A stretch of 63,174 nt of DNA from Candidatus Bathyarchaeum sp. (lineage in GTDB: Archaea; Thermoproteota; Bathyarchaeia; Bathyarchaeales; Bathyarchaeaceae). The notes under the pieces are model-generated. The model made no database searches. It saw only the letters and a list, made by a program, of their open reading frames with translations, and was not told the DNA's origin. Positions 35,074 to 43,065 of this stretch are shown here, piece after piece (the first letter of the stretch is position 1; every line of letters starts with the position of its first letter). Made by a program: the position numbers and the translations under genes. The stretch is taken from contig CP070820.1 of the NCBI GenBank assembly GCA_020344315.1, positions 475,060 to 538,233 on the forward strand, in the 5' to 3' direction.

Positions 35074-35754
35074 TTGCCGCTTTTCCTCTTCGACGTTTTC
35101 GGTACTTCCAGCATAGGCGTCTATTCCCTTGTCAACGACAAAATTGCTATTATTCCCCCGCAGGTTCCCGAAACTAAGAGACTGAAGGTTGAGGAATGGT
35201 TGAAGGTTAAAGTTGTTGCCACGACAGTTGGCAAATCCGTGATTATAGGCGCCTTGGCTTGCTCCAACTCCAATGGTATAGTTCTTCCTCCCTTTGCCCG
35301 GGAAGATGAAATAGAAGCAATTAAATCAGCCTCTGACCTTAACGTGACTGTCATGGATACTAAAAAAACAGCTTACGGAAACATTATTCTAGCGAATGAC
35401 AACGGGGCAGTAGCTGACCCGAGGCTGAAAAGAGGGATTCTGAGCAAGATAGAGGATACATTAGGAGTTGAGGTGGTCTCTAACGAGATAGCTGGGCTAC
35501 CTTACGTTGGGTCTCTTGCTGCCGCCACCAATAAAGGTGTGCTGGCTCATCCTATGCTGAAGGAGGAGGAGCGAAAAGTCTTGAAGGATGTTTTGAAGGT
35601 TCCTGTGGATGTGGGAACCATTAACTGTGGAATACCTTATGTTTCCACAGGCCTTATAGGGAATAGTAATGGAGCTGTGGTTGGGTCCATGACGACTGGA
35701 CCCGAAATGTTCATAATTGGACAAGCACTTGATGTGGTGAAAGAAAATGAGTGA
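35074..35754 (+). CDS. eif6: Translation initiation factor 6
   Basis: 226 aa, ribosome anti-association factor. The five-fold pentein repeats are seen (FGTSSIGVYSLVNDKIAIIPPQ; ALACSNSNGIVLPPFA; NIILANDNGAVADPRL; SLAAATNKGVLAHPML; GLIGNSNGAVVGSMTT). TTG start, two bases after L31e. Overlaps L18Ae by eight bases. Confidence 0.95.
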   Translation: MPLFLFDVFGTSSIGVYSLVNDKIAIIPPQVPETKRLKVEEWLKVKVVATTVGKSVIIGALACSNSNGIVLPPFAREDEIEAIKSASDLNVTVMDTKKTAYGNIILANDNGAVADPRLKRGILSKIEDTLGVEVVSNEIAGLPYVGSLAAATNKGVLAHPMLKEEERKVLKDVLKVPVDVGTINCGIPYVSTGLIGNSNGAVVGSMTTGPEMFIIGQALDVVKENE

Positions 35755-35998
35755 AATCAAAGTTTTTCGAGTGAGTGGGGAGATTAGGAAACCCAACTTT
35801 CAGACGGAATTCCGGAAGGAGGTTCGAGCCTTGAAGCCGGAGGATGCTGTGGAAAAGGTCTACATGGAGTTGGGGAGTAAACATAGAGTCAAACGTTTCC
35901 AGATTAGAATCTCCCAGGTGGAGGAGATAGGTCCTGAGGAGATTGAGAGTCCGCTGATAAGGAAGTTGACTCTGGGAGAGGAAGAGAGTGTCGAGTGA
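35747..35998 (+). CDS. rpl18a: 50S ribosomal protein L18Ae/LX
   Basis: 83 aa, usual for archaeal LX. VFRVSGEIRKPNFQTEFRKEVRALKPEDAVEKVYMELGSKHRVKR is diagnostic. Overlaps the preceding eif6 stop and the prefoldin start; same operon. Confidence 0.93.
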   Translation: MSEIKVFRVSGEIRKPNFQTEFRKEVRALKPEDAVEKVYMELGSKHRVKRFQIRISQVEEIGPEEIESPLIRKLTLGEEESVE

Positions 35999-36455
35999 TC
36001 AGGAGATTTTCCGTAGATTGGCTGTGGAGTCTCGTCTTTTAGAGGATGCGGCTAATGACTTGCAATCCAGAATTAATCTAACTAATGCTGCATTGACGGA
36101 GCTGAGAGTCTCAAGCATGACTCTGGAGGGACTGGAGAAGGAGAAGAAAGATGCCCAGATTTTCGTTCCAATAGGGGCAGGCTCTTATGTCAAAGCCCGA
36201 TTGGAAACTGCGAAAAAGGTTGTTGTGGGTATAGGGGCAGACGTGGCTGTTGAGAAAACCGTGAAGGAAACGAAAGAGATGCTGGATGCTCGCATAGTTG
36301 AGCTGGAGAAGACTAGGGATGCTTTGGGGCAGCAGTTTAGTCAGGTTATTGGGAGGATTCAGGAGAATCGGGGGCGACTTGAAAGCATATCGGCGAAGCT
36401 GAGGGAAGAAGGAGAGAAGGCGAGCGGTGTTCGAAAAGCTAAGAAAGGGGCTTAG
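35988..36455 (+). CDS. pfdA: Prefoldin subunit alpha
   Basis: 155 aa. Two long coiled-coil helices flank the central hairpins IFVPIGAGSYVKA and KVVVGIGADVAVEKT, the prefoldin-alpha pattern. Delivers unfolded proteins to the thermosome with a beta subunit not in the window. GTG start; overlaps ftsY by 29 bp. Confidence 0.93.
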   Translation: MSSDQEIFRRLAVESRLLEDAANDLQSRINLTNAALTELRVSSMTLEGLEKEKKDAQIFVPIGAGSYVKARLETAKKVVVGIGADVAVEKTVKETKEMLDARIVELEKTRDALGQQFSQVIGRIQENRGRLESISAKLREEGEKASGVRKAKKGA

Positions 36456-37332
36456 CAGAGCCGTCAACAAGATCGTAATAACTGAACTGAAAGCAGAGAA
36501 GCTGCGTCCGATTTTAGAGGAGCTTAAGTTAAACCTCATTGAGAATGATGTGGCGGTTCCCGTTGCTTATTTTATTGGTGATGAGCTGGAGAAGCGGTTG
36601 GATGGAGTTCAGGTTAAGAGGCTGGGGGACCGGAAAGCGGTTGTGATGGAGAAGCTGCATGAGGTTTTGCTTGAGATTTTGACTACAAAAGAAGAGATTA
36701 ATCTGCTAGAGAATGTTGAGAAGAAGCGGCAGTTGAAGGAGCCGTATACGATTCTTTTTGTGGGGATTAATGGCACAGGCAAAACTACTAGTATTGCTAA
36801 GGTGGCAAGGTTTCTCATGGATAGGGGGTATTCTGTTGTTCTTGCGGGTAGTGACACGTATCGTGCTGGTTCTATAGAGCAGTTGGAGGAGCATGCTAAG
36901 AGGTTGGGGGTGCGTATGGTTAAGCATAAGTATGGTTCTGACCCGGCTGCTGTGGCGTATGATACTATTAGTCATGCTGAAGCTCGGGGAATAAATGTGG
37001 TGCTGATTGATACGGCGGGGCGTATTCAGACTGATCGGAATCTTATGAGTGAGTTGAGTAAGATTAAGCGGGTGGTTAATCCGGATTTGACGGTTTTGGT
37101 TGTTGATGCGTTGATTGGGAATGATGCGGTTATGCAGGCTGAGGAGTTTCACAAGAGTGTGAGTATTGATGGGACGATTTTGACAAAGGTTGATGCTGAT
37201 GTTAAGGGCGGAGCGTCCCTGAGCGTAACCCATGTAACAGGCAAACCCATAATCTTCATCGGAGTAGGACAAAACTACCAAGACCTACAACCCTTCAACC
37301 CAGAACAATTCACACAAATGATACTAAAATAA
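36427..37332 (+). CDS. ftsY: Signal recognition particle receptor FtsY
   Basis: 301 aa. NG domain only: N-domain helices, then GINGTGKTTSIAKVA (P-loop), DTYRAGSIEQLEEHAKRLG, DTAGRIQTDRNLM, TKVDADVKGGASLS and GVGQNYQDLQPFNPE. Targets ribosome-SRP complexes to the membrane. GTG start. Last gene of the translation/secretion operon. Codon choice changes abruptly at ~37205: third positions are G/T-rich before it and A/C-rich after it. Confidence 0.95.
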   Translation: MFEKLRKGLSRAVNKIVITELKAEKLRPILEELKLNLIENDVAVPVAYFIGDELEKRLDGVQVKRLGDRKAVVMEKLHEVLLEILTTKEEINLLENVEKKRQLKEPYTILFVGINGTGKTTSIAKVARFLMDRGYSVVLAGSDTYRAGSIEQLEEHAKRLGVRMVKHKYGSDPAAVAYDTISHAEARGINVVLIDTAGRIQTDRNLMSELSKIKRVVNPDLTVLVVDALIGNDAVMQAEEFHKSVSIDGTILTKVDADVKGGASLSVTHVTGKPIIFIGVGQNYQDLQPFNPEQFTQMILK

Positions 37333-37382
37333 CACAGAAGGTTAAAAAACAATCCACGATGATAGGAATGAAGCCAAACTGT

Positions 37383-37440
37383 TGAGACCTTGATTAACGA
37401 AGAAGCTCTCTTACTTAGTAAATATTTAAGAAACGACTGT
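37383..37440 (-). repeat. Dispersed repeat D, copy 1 (promoter-like)
   Basis: Shares GAGAC-N5-ATTAACGAAGAAGCT and ATATTTAAGAAA with 40741-40798. On the minus strand it reads as a TATA box (CTTAAATATT) followed by AGCTTCTTCGTTAAT, pointing into the 3' end of ftsY as antisense. Confidence 0.65.
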
Positions 37441-37476
37441 CGATTGTGGAGACCTAGAATCGCCACTATTGTTTAG

Positions 37477-37875
37477 ATGAAAATGGAAAAAAGAAAAGAT
37501 ATTTATATATTCAACTTGCGTGTTTCGGCTTTTTCTAAAGAGGATATGTTACGTTCAGCTCGAACTTTGTCTAAGAAACCGATTACCATTAACGGACGGA
37601 AGTTAAAACATCCGGAAAATATTATTTTCCATGCCGAATGTGATAGTAGAACCAAAGACATTATGATTGTGCTAATAACTGATGATGAAGAAATTCGAAA
37701 CATCTATGAAAAGTCTTCACCATTATTCGCCTCAGCTGTCCTTTTTAAGGAAGATCTTCCACTTTTCGTTTTTACAGAAATTGTTCTAAGTTCCGAACCA
37801 ATTGAATCTGGATCAAAAATACTATTAGATAAAGTTCCTGATTTAGAAACAGCTAAACGATTAATTCCATGTTAA
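37477..37875 (+). CDS. Hypothetical protein
   Basis: 132 aa, not recognised. Soluble, mixed alpha/beta, with no cysteine motif except a C-terminal Cys. Preceded by an AT-rich promoter-like region. Composition differs from the operon upstream (third positions A/T-rich), the first gene of an AT-rich island that runs to about 42 kb. Confidence 0.55.
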   Translation: MKMEKRKDIYIFNLRVSAFSKEDMLRSARTLSKKPITINGRKLKHPENIIFHAECDSRTKDIMIVLITDDEEIRNIYEKSSPLFASAVLFKEDLPLFVFTEIVLSSEPIESGSKILLDKVPDLETAKRLIPC

Positions 37876-37889
37876 AGGATAAGAAATGG

Positions 37890-37937
37890 GCGCGCGCAAC
37901 CATCTGAAGAAGGATAAGTGCGCACGCTTTTTCTTTT
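37890..37937 (+). terminator. Possible hairpin terminator
   Basis: GCGCGCGC (37890-37897) can pair with GCGCACGC (37920-37927) with one mismatch, followed by a T-rich run (TTTTTCTTTT). Located just after the 37477-37875 gene. Confidence 0.4.
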
Positions 37938-38037
37938 GTGTGTTTGGCTTATATTTCTCCGTTACTATTATATTGGTTAAATGATTTCAAGAAGCTTTTG
38001 TTTTCTTGAGACGAGCTATAATGGATGAAACACGATC

Positions 38038-38544
38038 TTGCTGCGTAAGATGAGAATAGTCGCTTGTTCAGAAAAACAAGCAAAGAACGAAAGTAAATTA
38101 AATTTATATACGAATTATGCTCACGTGGTCTTTCATAGCTTCAGTAAACCTATATTCCAAAATTTTCTTAATTGGATCTTCAGAATAGAAAAAATGGAAA
38201 AAAGCATGGTCAAAGATATTCAAATTAGATTTTTTCCTTTTATAAAAGAAAATGGAAATGGGCTCGTTGGAAAGTGTAACAATAGAGGTGTTGTGTTTTT
38301 GTATCCAGAGAAATATGTTTCTACTCAAAAAAAGATGAAGAAACTTGGTCTTTTGGAGTTCAAAATTTACATTAAATGGAGAGCTATTGCTGCTTTGATT
38401 CATGAACTTTTACACTTCAAATACAAAGGCAATGAAGCAAGAGTAAAGGAACTAACTAAGAAATACTTTAACATCTACTACAACAATCAATTTTCAAAAC
38501 AATCTGACACAACCTATATCCCAAAAATGATATTTGATTACTGA
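38038..38544 (+). CDS. Metalloprotease-like protein with HELLH motif
   Basis: Up to 168 aa. The C-terminal half has AALIHELLHFKYKGNEARVKELTKKYF: an HExxH zinc site with a Glu 13 residues downstream as possible third ligand, like small SprT/M48-type predicted proteases. The N-terminal 50 residues (AT-rich, aromatic) may not be translated; ATG at 38194 or GTG at 38125 are alternative starts, the latter about 20 bp after a TATA box TTTATATAC. Not assigned to a named family. Confidence 0.6.
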   Translation: MLRKMRIVACSEKQAKNESKLNLYTNYAHVVFHSFSKPIFQNFLNWIFRIEKMEKSMVKDIQIRFFPFIKENGNGLVGKCNNRGVVFLYPEKYVSTQKKMKKLGLLEFKIYIKWRAIAALIHELLHFKYKGNEARVKELTKKYFNIYYNNQFSKQSDTTYIPKMIFDY

Positions 38545-38725
38545 ACTGTCAAGTCCTTGTTCGATGTCATTTCTGAACGGTTCTTTGAAAATTTTTGTTT
38601 ATAAATCTGAAAAATGGACAGAAAAAGCGTTTTTTGACTTTTTAAAGGCTAAAAAAGCCTTCTTTTCCGATCTAAATGCTTATATTGTAGTTATTGTGGC
38701 TCACATTTTAATAGAGGTGATTGCA

Positions 38726-38788
38726 ATGTCTGAAGACGAATGGGAATGGGAAGAAGACGAAGAAGAAGACGAAGATGAAGACTGGTAG
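38726..38788 (+). CDS. Acidic micropeptide
   Basis: 20 aa: MSED followed by Glu/Asp interrupted by three Trp. The ATG has GAGGTGA five bases upstream, one of the best SDs in the island, and a TATA-like TTTATAAAT lies at ~38598. The same frame is open further upstream (to 38534), giving an 84-aa alternative with a hydrophobic middle, but that start has no SD. Followed 44 bp later by a basic micropeptide. Function unknown. Confidence 0.5.
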   Translation: MSEDEWEWEEDEEEDEDEDW

Positions 38789-38832
38789 TAGACCCATTGA
38801 CTACCGTTTAAAAAGAGGAGGAGAAAAAAATA

Positions 38833-38880
38833 ATGGGAAAGAAAAAAGGAAAGAAAGGCAAAGGCAAGAAAAAAGAATAG
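38833..38880 (+). CDS. Basic micropeptide
   Basis: 15 aa, sequence MGKKKGKKGKGKKKE. Preceded by GAGGAGGAG nine bases before the ATG, a near-perfect SD. Ten of fifteen residues are Lys. Its charge is opposite to the acidic micropeptide just upstream. No known family; could be a peptide that binds nucleic acid or the acidic partner, or a leader peptide for the following zinc-ribbon gene. Confidence 0.45.
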   Translation: MGKKKGKKGKGKKKE

Positions 38881-38945
38881 TTTGAAGTTAAACTAGAACT
38901 TTCTTTATTGTTTTTTTATTCTTGAAGTTAAAGGAGAGATAGAAT

Positions 38946-39290
38946 ATAGACTTCTGTCCAAATTGCGAAACAAAAATGATGCTTTTAAAGAAAAAGCAAG
39001 TGAGGACTGTTACTCTTATCCTTAAATGTCCAAAATGTGGATACGAAAAGCTGGCAACTCGCCCAAATTTATTTGCTGTTAAGGTTAACAATCATTCACG
39101 GGAAAATCTGGTTATAATCGGAAAAAAAGAACAACAGCTTAGAACCGCACCAATATTCAGAATAGACTGTCCTAAGTGTGGCAACAATCGGGCATATGTA
39201 TGGATGGTTCATCTTGGTAGCTTAGAACAATCCTCAACACAGTTTTACAGATGTAACAAATGCAATTTTACATACAGGGATACCAGTTAA
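38946..39290 (+). CDS. Zinc-ribbon protein resembling transcription factor S (ATA start)
   Basis: 114 aa when started at ATA 38946, seven bases after GGAGAG. The first residues then are MDFCPNCETKMM, the N-terminal zinc ribbon half (CxxC), continued by LILKCPKCGYEKL, and a second ribbon near the C-terminus (RIDCPKCGNNRAYVW then QFYRCNKCNFTYRDTS). This is the order of TFS/RPB9-type proteins, although the usual acidic DE in the C-terminal hairpin is not seen, so RNA-cleavage stimulation is doubtful. The first ATG (38976) would delete CPNC. Confidence 0.75.
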   Translation: MDFCPNCETKMMLLKKKQVRTVTLILKCPKCGYEKLATRPNLFAVKVNNHSRENLVIIGKKEQQLRTAPIFRIDCPKCGNNRAYVWMVHLGSLEQSSTQFYRCNKCNFTYRDTS

Positions 39291-39317
39291 CACCAGAATT
39301 AATGTGGAGGAAAAAAG

Positions 39318-39446
39318 TTGACCAAGAAAAGCAAAAAAGAAAAAGCTGCAGGAAGGGAAAAACATAGGCAAGCGCTAAGAGCGAAGAAAATACAAAAGAA
39401 AGAAAAAAAGAAAGTCACCATTCCCGCAAAATATAGGAAAAAATAG
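39318..39446 (+). CDS. Small basic protein, 42 aa
   Basis: TTG start at 39318 with GGAGG seven bases upstream. 42 residues, about 20 of them Lys or Arg, with Ala and Glu interspersed, likely a single basic helix (LTKKSKKEKAAGREKHRQAL onwards) ending TIPAKYRKK. Not recognised. Third of a run of tiny highly charged genes. Confidence 0.5.
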   Translation: MTKKSKKEKAAGREKHRQALRAKKIQKKEKKKVTIPAKYRKK

Positions 39447-39536
39447 ATTTTTTTAAACCAATTTAAGGTTGACTTTGTTGGTCACTCCGACGAAAAGGAT
39501 TTTAGCTAAAAAAGGAACTTGATGGAGGGAAGAATG

Positions 39537-40382
39537 ATGGCATTAAATGATTTCTTTGATCCATTTTTTGTATGGATTTCCTCCAACTCCGGTAAGATAA
39601 TTTTTTCAGCTGTTGCTGTTATTGTCGTTGTCGTTTTATATCGACTTCTTTCTAGACAGATAAACAGATGGAGAGAAAATCAGAGACTTGAGGAGAACAT
39701 TGCTTTTACGCTTAAGAGAATTTTCCAGTGGGTGGCAGTCTTAGCTATTGTAATTATTGTCGTTTCTATGTTTGTAACTGATATTGGCATAATAGGCGGT
39801 TTGTTGTCTCTTGCAGGAGGTACAATCATAGGTTTTGCCTCAATGAACACCCTTGGCAACGCGATAGCAGGCATAATTGTAATGACGAGTAGACCCTTCA
39901 AAATTGGAGACAGAATCTTTTTCAACGGTCAATTTGCGGATGTAATAGCCATAGATTTGATTTATACAAGGATGAAAACTCTTGACAATGTTTTGGTATC
40001 AGTTCCAAACCAAGAGCTGTTGAAATCCCAAATAGACAATTACGGAAAAAAGACTGTAGTCCGAAGAAGTTGCTCAATCACTGCTGGATACGAACTTGCT
40101 TCAGATCTGGTAGAGAGGGCTTTACAAGAAGCAGCCAACAAATTGACAAAAGAACAAGTTATCTTAAAGGAACCAAAACCATATGTATGGATCACAAAAT
40201 TCGGAGATTATGCTATAGAATACACACTCTACGTTTATGTCAACAAAATCAAACTACTTCCAAAAATTGATGCCACACTAAAGAGAACTGTTCTGGAGAC
40301 ATGCAAACAACATGGAATAGATATTAGCACCCCAAGGCTAATCCAAAGAGTCGGGAATACCGACAACGAAATTGAGTCCTAA
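39537..40382 (+). CDS. MscS-family mechanosensitive channel
   Basis: About 281 aa from the ATG at 39537, seven bases after GGAGGGA (39522 is an alternative). Two N-terminal helices (SGKIIFSAVAVIVVVVLY; VAVLAIVIIVVSMFV), then the pore helix GIIGGLLSLAGGTIIGFASMNTLGNAIAGIIVMTSRPFKIGD, beta domain and C-terminal alpha/beta domain. Releases solutes under membrane tension. Small version of the family. Confidence 0.92.
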   Translation: MALNDFFDPFFVWISSNSGKIIFSAVAVIVVVVLYRLLSRQINRWRENQRLEENIAFTLKRIFQWVAVLAIVIIVVSMFVTDIGIIGGLLSLAGGTIIGFASMNTLGNAIAGIIVMTSRPFKIGDRIFFNGQFADVIAIDLIYTRMKTLDNVLVSVPNQELLKSQIDNYGKKTVVRRSCSITAGYELASDLVERALQEAANKLTKEQVILKEPKPYVWITKFGDYAIEYTLYVYVNKIKLLPKIDATLKRTVLETCKQHGIDISTPRLIQRVGNTDNEIES

Positions 40383-40463
40383 ATTAGGAAACAATCGGTT
40401 TTAATATTTGTTTTTTATAGAGTGCTAGTAGGAGATATTGGGAGTAAGAGTTAGGGTGTAACC

Positions 40464-40730
40464 TTAACCTCTATATTTTGCATCTCTTTTTGGCTCGAAT
40501 AGGGGACAAGCTTTATTGTAAAGTGGCTTAATTGTATCTACATCTTCAGGGCAATCCTGTTTACCAAGCAATTTACAGTGCATGCACCTAGCCTTTACTG
40601 GTGCCCATTTGCGTGCAATGGCTTCAGTATTATAGTACTTTAATTTATTACCACAGTTGGGATACTTTTTGGAATTGTTTAACCTTCTGTAGTTATAGAA
40701 TTCGTCACAGGTTAAACAGTAAGATGGTAT
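40464..40730 (-). CDS. Cysteine-rich small protein without a canonical start
   Basis: About 88 aa, clearly protein-like: PSYCLTCDEFYNYRRLN, YPNCGNKLKYYN, ARCMHCKLLGKQDCPED and ACPLFEPKRD give four Cys pairs or singles fit for zinc binding. The frame is open up to a TGA at 40779 and has no ATG, GTG or TTG before these motifs; ATA at 40728-40730 (MPSYCLTC) is my provisional start. A TATA box (CTTAAATACT, within repeat D) lies ~55 bp upstream. Function unknown. It fills the gap between mscS and the cyclase-like gene. Confidence 0.55.
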   Translation of the reverse strand: MPSYCLTCDEFYNYRRLNNSKKYPNCGNKLKYYNTEAIARKWAPVKARCMHCKLLGKQDCPEDVDTIKPLYNKACPLFEPKRDAKYRG

Positions 40731-40740
40731 ATGACAAACT

Positions 40741-40798
40741 TTTGAGACACTAATTAACGAAGAAGCTTTACTATTCGCTCAGTATTTAAGAAAGAAGC
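40741..40798 (-). repeat. Dispersed repeat D, copy 2 (promoter-like)
   Basis: Copy of 37383-37440. On the minus strand contains TATA-like CTTAAATACT and AGCTTCTTCGTTAAT, directly upstream of the Cys-rich gene at 40464-40730. Confidence 0.65.
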
Positions 40799-40860
40799 AA
40801 ACATGGGTTGCCCGAACAGTGAAGCTTAGTTAGTTTCTCATTTCCTGATGCACACGCGTA

Positions 40861-41841
40861 TCAAGGTAAACTGGAATCGGAATCGGCTATATACCTGAGA
40901 ATGCCGATCTTTTGTTTTTGTTTAAGCCATTTTCCAATCATCGATTTGTTCGCGACAAAATCATCTGGATCTTTAATTCCGAGGATGTTGATTGCTTTTT
41001 TTCGGGCTTTAGATGAAATATCTGGCAAAGAAAGAATAGCCAAAGTTAGAAAAGGAAGAAACTGAGTTGATCTTACATAAAGTGAATATTTCAAATTATT
41101 AATAAGCTGATTTTTAGCAGGATGTTCTTTCCAACCCTTGAGATCAAAAACTTTCAGCAAACGTAAAAGTGAAATTCCTAAAAATCAATATAATATTTGT
41201 TCATCGTCAGACCACCCTAAAAACTGAAGGTTATCCAATGCAAAAATTGGTTCTTAAAATTTTTGTCTGTAGAATTTGCCGCATTTCTCGTTGGTGAAGA
41301 GTAGAGCTCCACATCCAGAACTCTCTAATTTTACAGCATCAACCACTCCAGATCCCGCAAATATATTACCCGAAAAATTTTTTGAAGCCATTTGAAGTGC
41401 CACACTTTGGTTTTCTATATATTGACCTATGGCTATTCCCCCTCTCACTAAAATCCCATCAGAAATCCATTGAGTGAATGCATATCGAATCGAGGCCAAT
41501 AATTCTTCTGCTTTTTCTATAGGTGCTGCTAAAAATGCACAATCAGTAAACACATTGAATCTAATATCTGGATAGCTAGTTGAGGCTATCGCAAGTGGAG
41601 CTAAAAAATCTTGTAAGGTTGTTTCGAAATCGTCTACAGATTTCTTTCGTGAAAAACCAAGAACATCAAAATACCCAACTACCGCTTCAGGCATATCAAT
41701 AATTCGTGTGTTAGGTATCTTTATTTTATTCGCTGGAATTTCAATTATCTGTCCCGCCCTTTTTATTGGCTGAATTTTCATTGGTTGAATCTTCAGTTTT
41801 TTGCGGTCATTAACAATTTCCTGTGTTTCCTTCAATTGCAA
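40861..41841 (-). pseudogene. Nucleotide cyclase-like gene broken by two in-frame stops
   Basis: One frame of 327 codons, interrupted by TAA at 41254-41256 and TGA at 41185-41187. The first 195 codons resemble a class III adenylate/guanylate cyclase-like domain: VVGYFDVLGFSRKK with an Asp, NVFTDCAFLAAP, LVRGGIAIGQY and NIFAGSGVVDAVKLESS. After the stops, the frame continues EPIFALDNLQFLGWSDDEQILY and a helical C-terminal part (to 40861), so the stops appear to truncate a longer protein. Catalytic metal ligands cannot be confirmed. Decay, readthrough or sequence error are open. Confidence 0.55.
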
Positions 41842-41921
41842 TCACCTACTTTGCTAATAATATTGCGTGTGCATGTTCGAAAATCTGCGAAATTATTGAG
41901 ACTATATTTAAAATAAAGGTA

Positions 41922-41952
41922 TTGGGTTTGGGTTTGGGGGTTAAAATTTAAC
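41922..41952 (+). repeat. Dispersed G-rich/palindromic repeat, copy 2
   Basis: GGGTTTGGGTTTGGGGG followed by TTAAAATTTAAC; see 2349-2390. Located 56 bp beyond the stop of the carbamoyltransferase gene. Confidence 0.8.
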
Positions 41953-42007
41953 TCTCGATATCTTACGTGGGTGATGAGCATCCTAACTTGAGTTTTCTGC
42001 TATGATT

Positions 42008-42931
42008 TTATTTTAGTAGTTTTGTTAGTATTGCTTTTGCTGTGTGTAGTCTATTTTCGCTTTGGTCGTAGATTATGGAGTTAGGACTTTCGATCATGTC
42101 TTCGGCTATCTCGTATCCTCGGTGGATGGGCATGTCATGCATTATAAGGGCGTCGCTTCCGCCCAAAAGCTCCTTGTTAACTTGGTGGGGCAGCATCAGC
42201 TTGATCCTCCGCTCCTTCTCCGCCTTAAACTTCGGATCCAAAAAATACTCCATGTCCACCCATGTATCCGTATAGACCACATCACAATCCTCCACAGCCG
42301 CCTTAACATCCATCGAAGTCTCATACAAGCCTGTCCTCTTCGCCTTCTTCAGCAACTCCTCATCCACAGAAGCCTCATTCACCAATGGCGTCACAGCGGT
42401 TATCTTCACTCCCATCTTGGTGCAGCCCTCAATCAAAGAATTACAGACATTATTGTGGACTCCAATGTAGACGAGCTTCAGCCCCTCCAAGCGTCCCTTC
42501 TTCTCCTTAACAGTCATCAAGTCAGCGACGATCTGGCAAGGATGATACATCTCATCACAGCCATTTATCACCGGAACTCTGGAAGACTCTGCCATAGTCT
42601 CCAAGTCTGAATGCTTCAGCACACGAGCCATGATGCCATCAACGTATCCCGAAATAGACCGCGTCTCATCCCTGAGGTCTGCCAGAACCAGATTGGTAGA
42701 TATCCAATCCATGTAGATAGAGTTCCCTCCCAACTGCGTCATAGCCACCTCAAAAGAGAGCCTAGTTCTAGTGGAGGTCTTCTGAAATATCATGGCAAGA
42801 GACTTCTCCTCCAAGACAGACTGATAATCCTCTGGACTCCTCTTTATTAATAGAGAACTGTCAATCATCTCCCCGATCTTCTTAGAAGACCACTCCTTAA
42901 GAGTAACCAGATGCACAAGCAACCCCTCCAC
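42008..42931 (-). CDS. Ornithine carbamoyltransferase-like protein with altered ornithine site
   Basis: 307 aa. The carbamoyl phosphate site is intact: STRTR at 53-57, HPCQ at 130-133 and RL near the end (SENRLHTAK). The residues that define ornithine binding differ: SMG is DME (TDTWVDME, ~222-229) and HCLP is HDMP (265-268). It may still be ArgF in this lineage, or a carbamoyltransferase for another amine or amino acid. No other arginine genes are nearby. The 3' end (42008 to ~42150) has a different codon bias than the rest. Confidence 0.8.
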   Translation of the reverse strand: MEGLLVHLVTLKEWSSKKIGEMIDSSLLIKRSPEDYQSVLEEKSLAMIFQKTSTRTRLSFEVAMTQLGGNSIYMDWISTNLVLADLRDETRSISGYVDGIMARVLKHSDLETMAESSRVPVINGCDEMYHPCQIVADLMTVKEKKGRLEGLKLVYIGVHNNVCNSLIEGCTKMGVKITAVTPLVNEASVDEELLKKAKRTGLYETSMDVKAAVEDCDVVYTDTWVDMEYFLDPKFKAEKERRIKLMLPHQVNKELLGGSDALIMHDMPIHRGYEIAEDMIESPNSIIYDQSENRLHTAKAILTKLLK

Positions 42932-43006
42932 AATCTCGTAGATACTTCTTCACATCAGACTATTATATAAATCCTCAAACAAAAATCTACACCCAACCCT
43001 AACCCG

Positions 43007-43065
43007 CATATTTGAAGCCTAATAACAGCGTATTGTTGAAAACAGCTTTTTCCTAAAAAATGACC
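43007..43065 (+). repeat. Dispersed repeat C, copy 2
   Basis: About 80 percent identical to 15572-15628, sharing CATATTTGAAGCCTAATAA and TTGTTGAAAACAGC. Lies between divergent genes. Confidence 0.75.
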
